From assembly GCF_001514145.1 (NCBI RefSeq), contig NZ_KQ948660.1, positions 597,284 through 661,283 of the forward strand: 64,000 nt of DNA, read 5' to 3'. The notes below the pieces were generated by a model. That model was not told the origin of the DNA and searched no databases. It saw nothing but the letters and a program-made list of their open reading frames with translations. Below are positions 15,470 to 23,706 of the stretch, in pieces (positions within the stretch are counted from its first letter, which is position 1; the number at the start of each line of letters is the position of its first letter). The stretch is from Streptomyces canus (GTDB lineage: Bacteria; Actinomycetota; Actinomycetes; Streptomycetales; Streptomycetaceae). A program made the position numbers and the translations under genes.

Positions 15470-17284
15470 CTACTGAACGACCGTGATCCGGTTCGCGGCC
15501 GGCGGTGCGATCGGGCTGCTCGCCGACGAGTTGGCCGTCAGGTACTCCACGAGAGCGGCGAGGTCGTCGCCGCCGACGAGGTCGTTCGTGCCCTGGCCCA
15601 GCGTGGTGAAGCCGTCGCCGCCGCCCGCCAGGAAGCTGTTGGTCGCGACGCGATAGGTGGCCGCCGGGTCGACGGCCGTGCCGTTCAGCTTCACGGAGCC
15701 GAGGACGATCCGATCCGCGCCGGTCTTCGTCAGGTCCAGCGTGTACGTGAGGTTCGCCGACGGCTGCAGGACCTTCGGCGAGGCCGTGTTCGACCCGCTC
15801 ACCTGCTCCTGGAGGACCTTGATCAGCTGGGCCCCGGTGAAGTCCTGGAGGTTCACGGTGTTGGAGAAGGGCTGCACGGTGAAGCCCTCGGCGTACGTCA
15901 CCACTCCGTCGCCCTCGGTCCCCTTGGCCGCGTAGGTCAGGCCCGCCCGGACACCGCCCGGGTTCATCAGCGCGAGGTCGGTTTCGGGGTCGAGCCCCTT
16001 GCCGTACGCGAGTTGCGCGTCGGCGATCAGGTCACCCATCGGCGACTCGGTGCCGGTGCTGGGGACGTCGGCGGAGATCCAGCCGATCGCACGGTTGCCG
16101 ATGGGCGCCGCGAGGGTGTTCCACTTGCTGATCAGCTGGGTCATGTCGGGCGCCTTGGCGACGGTCCGGGTGACCACGTGGTTCGCCGACTTCACGGCCG
16201 TACGGGCGATGTCGCCGGTGAAGCGGTCGTACGTCAGCGTCGTGTCCGTGTAGAGCCGGCCGAAGGAGGCGGCCGAGGTGACCATGCGGGGCTTGCCCGA
16301 CGGGTCGGGGATCGTGCAGACGTACGCGGCGTGCGTGTGGCCGGTGACCAGGGCGTCCACGGACGGCGAGATGTTCTTGGCGATGTCGACGATCGGGCCG
16401 GAGATGCCGTCACCGGCGCCCGGGGAGTCACAGTTGTAGTTGTACGAGCCCGAGGCCGGCAGCCCGCCCTCGTGGATGAGGGCCACGATCGACTTGACGC
16501 CCTGCTTCTGCAGCACCTTGGCGTACTTGTTGATCGTCTCGACCTCGTCCTTGAACTTCAGGCCTTTGACGCCCTCGGCGGAGACGACACCCGGGGTGTC
16601 CTCCAGGGTGACGCCGATGAAGCCGACCTTGACGTCCTTCTTCTTCCACACCCAGTACGGCTTGAGGATCGGCCTGCCGGTCTTCTCGTCCAGGACGTTC
16701 GCCGCGAGGTAGGGGAAGTCGGCGCCCTGGAACTTCTCGTCGGTGTAGCAGCCGGCGGTGGGGTGACAGCCGCCGTTCTGCAGACGGGCCAGTTCCTTGG
16801 CGCCCTCGTCGAACTCGTGGTTGCCGACGGACGTGACGTCCAGGTCGAGCTTGTTCAGCGCCTCGATGGTGGGCTCGTCGTGGAAGAGACCCGAGATCAG
16901 CGGAGACGCGCCGACCATGTCACCACCGGCGGCGGTGATGGAGTACCCGTTCGCCTTGCGCGCCTCGCGCAGATGGGTGGCGAGGTACTCGACACCACCG
17001 GCGTCGATCGTCTTGGTGGTCCCGTCCGCCTGGAGCTCGGTGACCCGGCCGGAGGAGCCGGACGGCGGCTCCAGGTTGCCGTGCAGGTCGTTGAAGGACA
17101 GCAGCTGGACGTCCTGGTAGCGGCTCGGCAGCGGCTTGCCGTGCTTGTTGTCGTGCGCGCCCGCGGGCAGTGCGGCGGCGAGGGCGCCGACGGTGGCGAG
17201 ACCGGCGGCTGCGGCGACCAGACGGTACGTACGACGTCTGCGACGACCGGCGTCCGACTGGTGCGACTGGGATATGGCTGGCAT
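15470..17284 (-). CDS. secreted 5'-nucleotidase / 2',3'-cyclic phosphodiesterase (UshA-like)
   Basis: A 604-aa secreted enzyme with a signal peptide (basic RRRRRTYR then a hydrophobic core, cleavage near AGA-HD at about 43). The metallophosphatase domain shows the dimetal motifs FNDLHGN, GGDMVG, VGNHEFDEG and VTGHTHAAYVC; the C-terminal 5'-nucleotidase domain has MNPGGVRAGL, the PFSNT block and the substrate loop FLAGGGDGF. It would release phosphate from extracellular nucleotides. The S. coelicolor counterpart is, as I recall, in the PhoP regulon, which would fit the phosphate genes further right. The ATG at 17284 is preceded by AGGGGGG. It diverges from mshD. Confidence 0.95.
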   Translation of the reverse strand: MPAISQSHQSDAGRRRRRTYRLVAAAAGLATVGALAAALPAGAHDNKHGKPLPSRYQDVQLLSFNDLHGNLEPPSGSSGRVTELQADGTTKTIDAGGVEYLATHLREARKANGYSITAAGGDMVGASPLISGLFHDEPTIEALNKLDLDVTSVGNHEFDEGAKELARLQNGGCHPTAGCYTDEKFQGADFPYLAANVLDEKTGRPILKPYWVWKKKDVKVGFIGVTLEDTPGVVSAEGVKGLKFKDEVETINKYAKVLQKQGVKSIVALIHEGGLPASGSYNYNCDSPGAGDGISGPIVDIAKNISPSVDALVTGHTHAAYVCTIPDPSGKPRMVTSAASFGRLYTDTTLTYDRFTGDIARTAVKSANHVVTRTVAKAPDMTQLISKWNTLAAPIGNRAIGWISADVPSTGTESPMGDLIADAQLAYGKGLDPETDLALMNPGGVRAGLTYAAKGTEGDGVVTYAEGFTVQPFSNTVNLQDFTGAQLIKVLQEQVSGSNTASPKVLQPSANLTYTLDLTKTGADRIVLGSVKLNGTAVDPAATYRVATNSFLAGGGDGFTTLGQGTNDLVGGDDLAALVEYLTANSSASSPIAPPAANRITVVQ

Positions 17285-17306
17285 ACGCCCCCCTGAGCTT
17301 CTGCTG

Positions 17307-17333
17307 AATCCGGTGGTTCCGGTGATTCCGGAT
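17307..17333. repeat. three 9-bp tandem repeats upstream of the nucleotidase
   Basis: AATCCGGTG, GTTCCGGTG and ATTCCGGAT follow each other directly, sharing the core TTCCGGT/G, 23 bp upstream of the nucleotidase ATG. They could be an operator or part of the 5' leader; 9 bp is not the 11-bp PHO-box period. Confidence 0.4.
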
Positions 17334-17458
17334 GAGGAAGTGCCCCCGTCCCGGCGCAGCCTAGGGTCAACGCGCGTAGCGCGACAGAGGTTTCGTGGTT
17401 ACATCCTGGTTGCTTCTTTGCCGCCGCTTTGCCCGTACCTCCCCTTACCCTCGTAGCC

Positions 17459-18385
17459 ATGACCAGCGACGACATCGGACGCCCCGGCATCTCCCGCTCC
17501 ATCGAGACCCTTTCGGCGCTCTCGCCGGAACAGACCGAGGCGGTCCTCGGACTCCTCGCCGAGGCCGCGCACGACGACGGCCAGCAAGCGGTGTCCGAAC
17601 AGGGCAGGTTGCAGCTGCGGGGCGGTGCCCGCGAGGGCGTGTCCCATCTGCTGCTGCACGTCGGTGACGAACTGGTCGGCTACGCCCAGCTGGAGGACAC
17701 CGATCCGGTGGAGGCCCCGGCCGCGGAGCTGGTCGTCCACCCGGCCCACCGCGGCCACGGCCACGGCCGCGCCCTGGGCTCGGCCCTGCTCGCCGCCTCC
17801 GGCAAGCGGCTGCGGGTGTGGGCGCACGGCGGCCACAGCGCCGCCCGCCATCTCGCCCAGGTCCTCGGCCTGACCCTGTTCCGTGAACTACGGCAGATGC
17901 GACGCCCCCTGACCGGCCTGGAGCTGCCCGACCCGGTGCTCCCGACGGACGTGACGGTCCGTGCCTTCGTCCCCGGCGAGGACGACGCCGCCTGGCTCGC
18001 GGTGAACGCGGCCGCCTTCGCCCACCACCCCGAACAGGGCTCCCTCACCCAGCGCGACCTCGACGACCGCAAGGCCCAGCCCTGGTTCGACCCCGAGGGC
18101 TTCTTCCTGGCCTTCCGCGACGGCGAACTGGTCGGCTTCCACTGGACCAAGGTGCACGCGGCCGAACAGCTCGGCGAGGTCTACGTCCTTGGCGTCCGCC
18201 CCGGCACCCAGGGCGGCGGCCTCGGCAAGGCCCTCACCACGATCGGCCTGCGCCACCTCGCCGCCCAGGGCCTGCCGACGGCGATGCTGTACGTCGACGC
18301 CGACAACAAGGCGGCGGTGTCGGTCTACGAACGGCTCGGCTTCACGACGTACGAGACCGACCTGATGTACCGCACGGAGACGTGA
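17459..18385 (+). CDS. mshD: mycothiol synthase (acetyltransferase) MshD
   Basis: A 308-aa protein of two tandem GNAT domains, the family's architecture. The N-terminal domain has VVHPAHRGHGHGRAL; the C-terminal, catalytic domain has the acetyl-CoA loop VYVLGVRPGTQGGGLGKAL and the end AMLYVDADNKAAVSVYERLGF. It acetylates Cys-GlcN-Ins in the last step of mycothiol synthesis in the cytosol. The ATG at 17459 (MTSDDIGRP) is preferred to an upstream in-frame start because it places residue 1 as in other MshD proteins. The gene ends 32 bp before the stop of the convergent T7SS-associated operon. Confidence 0.95.
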   Translation: MTSDDIGRPGISRSIETLSALSPEQTEAVLGLLAEAAHDDGQQAVSEQGRLQLRGGAREGVSHLLLHVGDELVGYAQLEDTDPVEAPAAELVVHPAHRGHGHGRALGSALLAASGKRLRVWAHGGHSAARHLAQVLGLTLFRELRQMRRPLTGLELPDPVLPTDVTVRAFVPGEDDAAWLAVNAAAFAHHPEQGSLTQRDLDDRKAQPWFDPEGFFLAFRDGELVGFHWTKVHAAEQLGEVYVLGVRPGTQGGGLGKALTTIGLRHLAAQGLPTAMLYVDADNKAAVSVYERLGFTTYETDLMYRTET

Positions 18386-18417
18386 CGAGTCGGACCTGCG
18401 GCTGATTGCACGGGGAG

Positions 18418-20919
18418 TCAGCCGGCAGCACCTTGGGCCTCACGCCAGGCCGGCAGGAGCTTGTCGAGCAGCGCCTCGGTGCGGGGAGGGAGGCCGCGAG
18501 CGCCGCCACTGAGCTCGTGATGGCGGGCGACGAGCGCTGCTGCCGTCGATTCGAGCCGGGCCGTGTCCCCCGTGGCGTGCGCGGCGCGTAGGAGTTCGTT
18601 CCAGAGTCGCTCGTCTGCCGGTGCGTGCGTCAAGGCCGTGTCGAGGGCGTCGAGCGCCGGTGCGGGGTTGCCGGCCTCCAGGTGGTGACCGGACAGGGCC
18701 AGTGCCACGTCTGCCACCAGCAGGAGCAGCTGAGTCTCCACGACCTCGTGGGAGAGCCAGGTGTAGCGGCCCTTCGGACGGTCGGCCAGCAGGGGGCCGC
18801 GGGCCAGTGCCAGGGCGTCGTCGAGCAGGCGCTGCCGTATCCGGGGGTTGCCCGATCCGCTGCCCGCGGTGGCCTCGTGGTGGAGCGTGCGCAGCACGTC
18901 GAGGTCGCAGACGACGGAGGGCGCGAGGGTCAGCCGCCCGGTGGTGCCGATACCGAGCCGCGGGCTTCCGTCGGGATCGGTTCCCAGCCAGGTGCGCAGG
19001 CGTGCGAGGAAGACGTCACGGACGTCATCGGTCACGCCACGGGGCCACAGGCCGGAGGCCAGCACCCGCGGGTGCACTCCCTCGCGGTGGAGCAGGAGCA
19101 TGGCCAGGGCTTCGTGGAGCAGCGGGCCGTGCTCGGCGTCGGGTGTGTCGAGGCCGATGACCTCGTAGGTGCCGACCAGCCGTGCGTACACCGCGGGTTG
19201 TCCGCTGGGGGTGAGGTCGACCCGGAACGGCGGGGGGCCTGGGTCCGGGGAGCGGTCGGCGTCGGCGAAGAGCCGGATCACGGCCTCGTACTGGTCCTGC
19301 GGCAGGAGCTGTGCCTGGAGGTCCAGACCGAGCGGTGGGGCGAGGAGGCGTCCGTCGGAGGTGGCTTCGAGTTCCCAGGAGGTGCCCGGCAGGCCCTTGT
19401 CCCCGGTGGCGGCCAGGTAGCCGATGCCCAGTCGGCCGGAGTCCGCGGCGAGTTCGGCGAGTTTCGCTGCCTGGTCCTTACTCGGCCGGGCGGCGAGCAG
19501 AACCAGGTGGGGTGCCCATGAGGTGTCCCGGGACAGGCCGGTACGCCCGGTGAGCACCGAGTCGTGGCCCACCATGGCGAGGGCATCGCGTCGTCGGCCG
19601 GTCTCGGCCGCCATGTCTTCCAGCAGTTCGTCGATGTCGTCGACCTGTCGGACCCGGGTGGGGGCCGGCTCGGCGAGTTCCGCGCCGTGGCCCACGAGGG
19701 TGAGGGTCATCCGGTCCGCCCAGCCGCTGGTGGCGAGTTCCGCGGCGACCGATGCGAGGACTGCCGTCCGGTCCGCCTGCGCGCCGGTCAGCGAGACGAG
19801 TCCGGGCAGGGCTTCGAGGTTCAGCAGCAGCCGCGCACGGCCGCGGGTGCCGAGGCTGACCAGGCCGGGGTAGGGGGCGGCTGCGCCGGTGTCCGTTTCG
19901 TGTGCCGGGACGTCGGCCAGGTGGATTCGCCAGAACGTGTCGTTCCGGCCGGGCTGCCACGGCGCCGGGGGCTGCTTCGCCGGCTGAGCGAGCTGGAGGT
20001 TGAGCTCGCTGTCGGTGAGCCAGGCGGCGTGGACGGTCGGCAGGCTGCGGGATTCCGCGGTCAGAGCGGCCGTCAGTCCCCGCAGGGCACGGTCGAGATC
20101 GCGTACGGCCTGCGGGGCGGCGGCGACGAGCAGCGCATCCTGGGTGTCGGCGGCAGCACCCGTCGGCTGGGGAGGCTCCGGGGTGCGGTGGCCCTCGGCG
20201 CTCATCGCGGACTCCCACAGGGCCGTACGGCGTCGGCGGCCGAGTGCCGCGAGCAGACCGGCGGCGAGCAGCGGCGCGCCCACGAAGGCCTCGGGGAGAC
20301 CGGGGGACGAAGTGGAAGACGACGGTGTGGGAGACGACGAGCTGGGGCCCGTGTTCTCCGCACCGGCTCCGTTCCCGGCCTCGGCCGGGATGGTCAGGCT
20401 GATGTGGTGTCCGGGGTTGAGTCTGACGGGGAGGCCGGCGGCCGCGAGGAAGTGGCCGGTGGCCTGCCGCCACTGGTGCCAGGCGTCGGGGGTGTGGTCG
20501 GGGTGGGTGAAGGCCGGGATGTAGCGGCTGCCGTCGTCGTCGGCCACCGTGTAGAGCCCGTCCTGCCCCTCCTGGGCGAACAGGATGAGCGTGGCGTCGC
20601 GGAAGGCCGCGAGCAGTTCCGCCTCGCTGCCGTATCCGGTGACCGCTCGCTGCACGGCGGCGTCCAGGGCGGTGAGCGGAGCGGGGAACTCCAGCGCGAC
20701 CGGAGACGGGCGGTACTTCGGGTTGTGCGTGAAGGAGACGAGCTGCCCGGAGTGGTCGACGGACCAGCCGCCGACGATGCCGTACGGGGGAACCGCGCCG
20801 GCGGGGTCGAAGTACGGGTCGATCGCGTACACGTAGCCGCCGCGCTGCCGGGCGGCCTGGGCACGCAGGGCCGGGGTGACCGGAGGGACGGCGGGCGCGG
20901 AGCCGGTCGGGGCGGTCAC
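18418..20919 (-). CDS. T7SS-associated domain fused to membrane anchor and BTAD transcriptional-activator domain
   Basis: An 833-aa protein. Residues 20-180 resemble the Streptomyces type VII secretion-associated/SseB-like domain (GGYVYAIDPYFDP, HNPKYRPSPVALEFP, TLILFAQEGQDGLYTV, IPAFTHP). A Ser/Pro linker leads to a single hydrophobic segment (about 211-227) followed by GRRRR. The remainder is cytosolic, ending with a winged-helix/BTAD-like region (from about 690) with TPR-type helices (PAPALDALDTALTHAPADERL, ELLRAAHATGDTARLEST). The GTG at 20919 overlaps the previous stop by 4 nt. The architecture suggests a membrane regulator or scaffold sensing secretion; the fusion of these two modules is unusual in my experience. 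Confidence 0.75.
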   Translation of the reverse strand: MTAPTGSAPAVPPVTPALRAQAARQRGGYVYAIDPYFDPAGAVPPYGIVGGWSVDHSGQLVSFTHNPKYRPSPVALEFPAPLTALDAAVQRAVTGYGSEAELLAAFRDATLILFAQEGQDGLYTVADDDGSRYIPAFTHPDHTPDAWHQWRQATGHFLAAAGLPVRLNPGHHISLTIPAEAGNGAGAENTGPSSSSPTPSSSTSSPGLPEAFVGAPLLAAGLLAALGRRRRTALWESAMSAEGHRTPEPPQPTGAAADTQDALLVAAAPQAVRDLDRALRGLTAALTAESRSLPTVHAAWLTDSELNLQLAQPAKQPPAPWQPGRNDTFWRIHLADVPAHETDTGAAAPYPGLVSLGTRGRARLLLNLEALPGLVSLTGAQADRTAVLASVAAELATSGWADRMTLTLVGHGAELAEPAPTRVRQVDDIDELLEDMAAETGRRRDALAMVGHDSVLTGRTGLSRDTSWAPHLVLLAARPSKDQAAKLAELAADSGRLGIGYLAATGDKGLPGTSWELEATSDGRLLAPPLGLDLQAQLLPQDQYEAVIRLFADADRSPDPGPPPFRVDLTPSGQPAVYARLVGTYEVIGLDTPDAEHGPLLHEALAMLLLHREGVHPRVLASGLWPRGVTDDVRDVFLARLRTWLGTDPDGSPRLGIGTTGRLTLAPSVVCDLDVLRTLHHEATAGSGSGNPRIRQRLLDDALALARGPLLADRPKGRYTWLSHEVVETQLLLLVADVALALSGHHLEAGNPAPALDALDTALTHAPADERLWNELLRAAHATGDTARLESTAAALVARHHELSGGARGLPPRTEALLDKLLPAWREAQGAAG

Positions 20920-21332
20920 GGGGACGGGCTCCACTCCTTCTCGAAGGCGATCTGCTCGGCGATGGTGGCCAGCGTCTCGCGGGGGGCGGGATCGAAGGTC
21001 AGGATGCGATCGGCGTTGGTGAGAGGCGTGAACGGGGTGAGGTGGTACACCTGGAAACCGCCCATGCCACGGCACATCCCGGAAGCCCAGGTGTCGCGTC
21101 GGGAGCCGTTGACGCCCAGGAGCCATCCCTGGGGTTCGAGCTGCTCGCGGACGCGGAAGAGCGCCTCGAAGCAGTCACCCGCTCTGCCGGAGACCTGCCC
21201 CCAGGGGCCCTCGACGGTCACGGTGTAGTCGTGGTCGCGGTCGTCGCCCTCCCAGCGCAGGACGGCGTCGGCTTGCCGGTCACCGTTGAAGGCGAGGATC
21301 TCGAAGCGGTCGGGAAGGAGACTGCGACTCAT
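20916..21332 (-). CDS. hypothetical protein following the ADP-ribosyltransferase toxin (candidate immunity protein)
   Basis: A 138-aa soluble protein with no signal peptide. Its ATG at 21332 overlaps the toxin stop (ATGA), with AAGG 8 nt upstream; an ATG at 21341 is the alternative. The first 50 residues look beta-rich (RFEILAFNGDRQADAVLRWE, DYTVTVEGPWGQV), followed by a helix (CFEALFRVREQLEP) and a C-terminal region with GGFQVYHLTPFTP. I do not recognise a family. Its small size, coupling to the toxin stop and position directly downstream are what polymorphic-toxin immunity genes show, so immunity is inferred from context only. Confidence 0.75.
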   Translation of the reverse strand: MSRSLLPDRFEILAFNGDRQADAVLRWEGDDRDHDYTVTVEGPWGQVSGRAGDCFEALFRVREQLEPQGWLLGVNGSRRDTWASGMCRGMGGFQVYHLTPFTPLTNADRILTFDPAPRETLATIAEQIAFEKEWSPSP

Positions 21333-23098
21333 CGGGTCCATCCTTGGGGCAGTTGGCCGGCGGGCGGTGGTTCAGGGCTGGGAGCGGCGGGAGTTCGGGG
21401 GACGTGCGGCTCGTAGTGGGGGTTCGGTATCCACTCTCCCTTGGTCCCGTCACGAGAGAGCTCCCAGGCTCCCTTGATGTGCTTGCGGTCGATGCCGCCG
21501 GGGAAGGCGACCTCTTCATCGACCTCGGCGTACTTGTTGTTCGGCAGGGTCTGGTTGACGTCGATCCCGCCGGGGGCGTCGATCTCGTACCGGTAGCCCT
21601 TCACCCAGTTCGCGTCCGCGTCCCTGGTGGTGCCCACGAAGGCCGACTTGTGGTTGCCCTCCACATAGCCGAACAGGTCGTTGTTGGACGAGTCCCATGG
21701 GTGGAAGCCCTGCTCGAAGATCTCCCCGGGGTGACGGTTGTCGTTGCGGTACAGCGGCTCGTGGCTCTCGCGCCACACCGGCTGGTGCCTCATGCCGTCG
21801 ATGTCGATGTTCTTGTCGACGGCCGCGGGAAGGCTGCGCGGATCGTCCGGGTCCAGCTTCCCGGCCGCCTCGGAGGCGTCGTCGACGTGCTTGACGGCTC
21901 CGGCGGCGTCCTCGGCGAGGCTCTGGCCGACGGTCTTGGCCGTGTCCTTGGCGACCGCGCCCTCCACGCTGTGGGCGACCGACCTGGCGCCGATCTTGCC
22001 CGCGGCGCCTCCGCCGCCGATGAAGTTGGTCGCGAAGGCGCCCATGGCCTGGTTGCGGTCGGTGCTCCAGCCCTCGCCGACAAGGCCCTTGACCAGCTCG
22101 GTGGGATGGTTGGCGGTGTGCACCAGGCCGCGGGCGACGCCGGTGAGGTTGGTGGTGTAGTCGGCCGGGTGGGTCAGGTTGTAGGGGTCCAGGGGGTTGA
22201 CCGTGCGGGCCAGGCGCAGCATCGAGGTGCCGGTCTTGAGGACGCCGCCCAGCTGGTGCTCGGCCCCGACCAGCTGGTTCTTCAGCGTGTTACCGAGTTC
22301 GCGCTTGAGGCGGTCCAGGCCCTCAGGCTCGGCGGGGGCCTGGTCGGTGCCGCGGGCGAGCTTCTCGGCCAGCTGGGCGCCCGAACTGTCGCGCTCGCCG
22401 CGGGCCGTCTTGAGCAGGTGCTCCGCCGACTTGCGTCCCTCGGCCCCGGGGTCCTGGAACGGGCCCGGCTCCTGCGGAGGTCGCTGCCCGACCTCGGTGC
22501 CGGACAGGTCCGCCACCTGGAACGCGAGGGCCCGCCGGGTGTAGTCGTCGACCTCGCGCCGGTACTGCTCCGAGGCGGCCTCGGTCCGCTGCCGGGCCTG
22601 CTTCCACTGCTCGACCGCCTCACGGGCCTGCTTGCGCGCCCACTCGACGGCGTGGGCGTACTGGTCCATCGCGGCGGCCGCGTCCTGGAACGAGTCGGCG
22701 GCCTTCAGCCAGCGCCTGGGATGGGTCTGCACCTTCTCGCGAAAGCGGTCGGCGGCCTGTCCGTGCCAGTCCGCGGGGTCCATCTTCCGCAGCGCCAGGC
22801 CGGTCCGTTCGAAGGCCGCGCCCAGCTTCCTCAACTGCGCCGCCGACTCACGGATTGCGCTCGCGTCCCCGTGCACCAGCAGGGCCGGGTCGTCGGTCTC
22901 GTCCAGCTCCAGCTCGCGGGTGCGGGCACCCAGTTGGTCGGCCACCCAGGAGCCGGCTCCGTCGGCCTTGTCCGCCCAGCCGTGTGCGCCGGCCGCGTCG
23001 AGCAGCTCCGACGTGCCGTGGGTGACGGTCTGCACCCCGTCGGCGAAGGTGTCGCGCAGGCCCTGGGTGGCGCCGTCCAGGTCGTCGAGGAAGCCCAT
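21329..23098 (-). CDS. T7SS-type polymorphic toxin with C-terminal ADP-ribosyltransferase domain
   Basis: A 589-aa protein. Residues 1-200 are the WXG/T7SS-effector N-terminal helical region, with a WHG motif at 111-113 and long helices to about 190. A central region (200-440) has Gly/Ala-rich hydrophobic helices. Residues 448-545 match the pierisin/scabin mono-ADP-ribosyltransferase fold: Arg451 in PLYRND, the F-x-x-GF-x-P loop (EIFEQGFHPW), GTT at 489-491 in place of the usual STT, YEIDAPGGIDVN, and the catalytic block DEEVAFPGGI with Glu529. The ATG at 23098 shares one base with the preceding stop (TGATG) and has AAGGGGAAG upstream. Predicted target: NAD-dependent modification of nucleic acid or protein in a rival cell. 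Confidence 0.85.
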   Translation of the reverse strand: MGFLDDLDGATQGLRDTFADGVQTVTHGTSELLDAAGAHGWADKADGAGSWVADQLGARTRELELDETDDPALLVHGDASAIRESAAQLRKLGAAFERTGLALRKMDPADWHGQAADRFREKVQTHPRRWLKAADSFQDAAAAMDQYAHAVEWARKQAREAVEQWKQARQRTEAASEQYRREVDDYTRRALAFQVADLSGTEVGQRPPQEPGPFQDPGAEGRKSAEHLLKTARGERDSSGAQLAEKLARGTDQAPAEPEGLDRLKRELGNTLKNQLVGAEHQLGGVLKTGTSMLRLARTVNPLDPYNLTHPADYTTNLTGVARGLVHTANHPTELVKGLVGEGWSTDRNQAMGAFATNFIGGGGAAGKIGARSVAHSVEGAVAKDTAKTVGQSLAEDAAGAVKHVDDASEAAGKLDPDDPRSLPAAVDKNIDIDGMRHQPVWRESHEPLYRNDNRHPGEIFEQGFHPWDSSNNDLFGYVEGNHKSAFVGTTRDADANWVKGYRYEIDAPGGIDVNQTLPNNKYAEVDEEVAFPGGIDRKHIKGAWELSRDGTKGEWIPNPHYEPHVPRTPAAPSPEPPPAGQLPQGWTR

Positions 23099-23706
23099 CA
23101 CTTCCCCTTCGCCGCGACGCCGGAGTCCTGCCCGTCGTCGTCACCGCCGAAGGCCATGGAACCGGCGGCCTTCACCACCCCGATCTCGCTTCCGGCATAG
23201 CCGGTCCGGGTGACGTCGGTCCAGGTGGCGGAGAGGTTCTTCCGGCTTTCCTCGGAAGCGTCGTCGAAACTGGCCATGGAGTAGTCGGGGCGGTAGGTGT
23301 CCCCGGCCTTGTCCCCCACCTGGCTCCAGGACATCTTCTCCGCGTCCTGCGAGGTCAGCGTCGGGTCGGCGGTCGCGGACAGCGCAACGTCCTTGAGGAC
23401 GCCCATGCCGTACTCCTCCGCCTCGTGGTAGTAGCCGGCGTTCAGATCCAGCGTCCCGGCCACCTCGTTGCCCTCGTCCAGGAGCGCCTGGACCTCCCAG
23501 CCCCAGCGCTCGGCGAAGTCGTCCAGCCTCTGGGAGGCGGCGGAGTGGCCCATCGCGTTCGGGGACACGGACAGATCGGAGAAGCCCTGACCCGTGGTCG
23601 CACCGGTCGCGTCGGTGATCTTCTTCAGCTCGTCCAGCGCGTCGTTGATGCCTTGGGACACCTGCTTCAGGATCTGCGGGTCGACCCCGTAACCACCACC
23701 GCTCAC
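23098..23706 (-). CDS. ESX/EspC-like helical protein of the T7SS toxin operon
   Basis: A 202-aa protein without a signal peptide. The first 110 residues form a helical hairpin typical of WXG100/EspC relatives (VDPQILKQVSQGINDALDEL and a second helix around SQRLDDFAERWGWEVQALL). Y93-x-x-x-E97 (YHEAE) fits the YxxxD/E secretion signal of type VII substrates, with an aromatic-Gly turn nearby (WGW, 68-70). The C-terminal 90 residues are Ser/Asp rich. GTG at 23706 overlaps the previous stop by 4 nt. A partner or chaperone of the downstream ADP-ribosyltransferase toxin is the most likely role. Confidence 0.75.
   Translation of the reverse strand: MSGGGYGVDPQILKQVSQGINDALDELKKITDATGATTGQGFSDLSVSPNAMGHSAASQRLDDFAERWGWEVQALLDEGNEVAGTLDLNAGYYHEAEEYGMGVLKDVALSATADPTLTSQDAEKMSWSQVGDKAGDTYRPDYSMASFDDASEESRKNLSATWTDVTRTGYAGSEIGVVKAAGSMAFGGDDDGQDSGVAAKGK

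Noticed and set aside
14735..17296. 853-codon plus-strand ORF over LmeA-like and nucleotidase genes
   Set aside because: Antisense shadow typical of GC-rich DNA; composition low-complexity, no ribosome-binding site.
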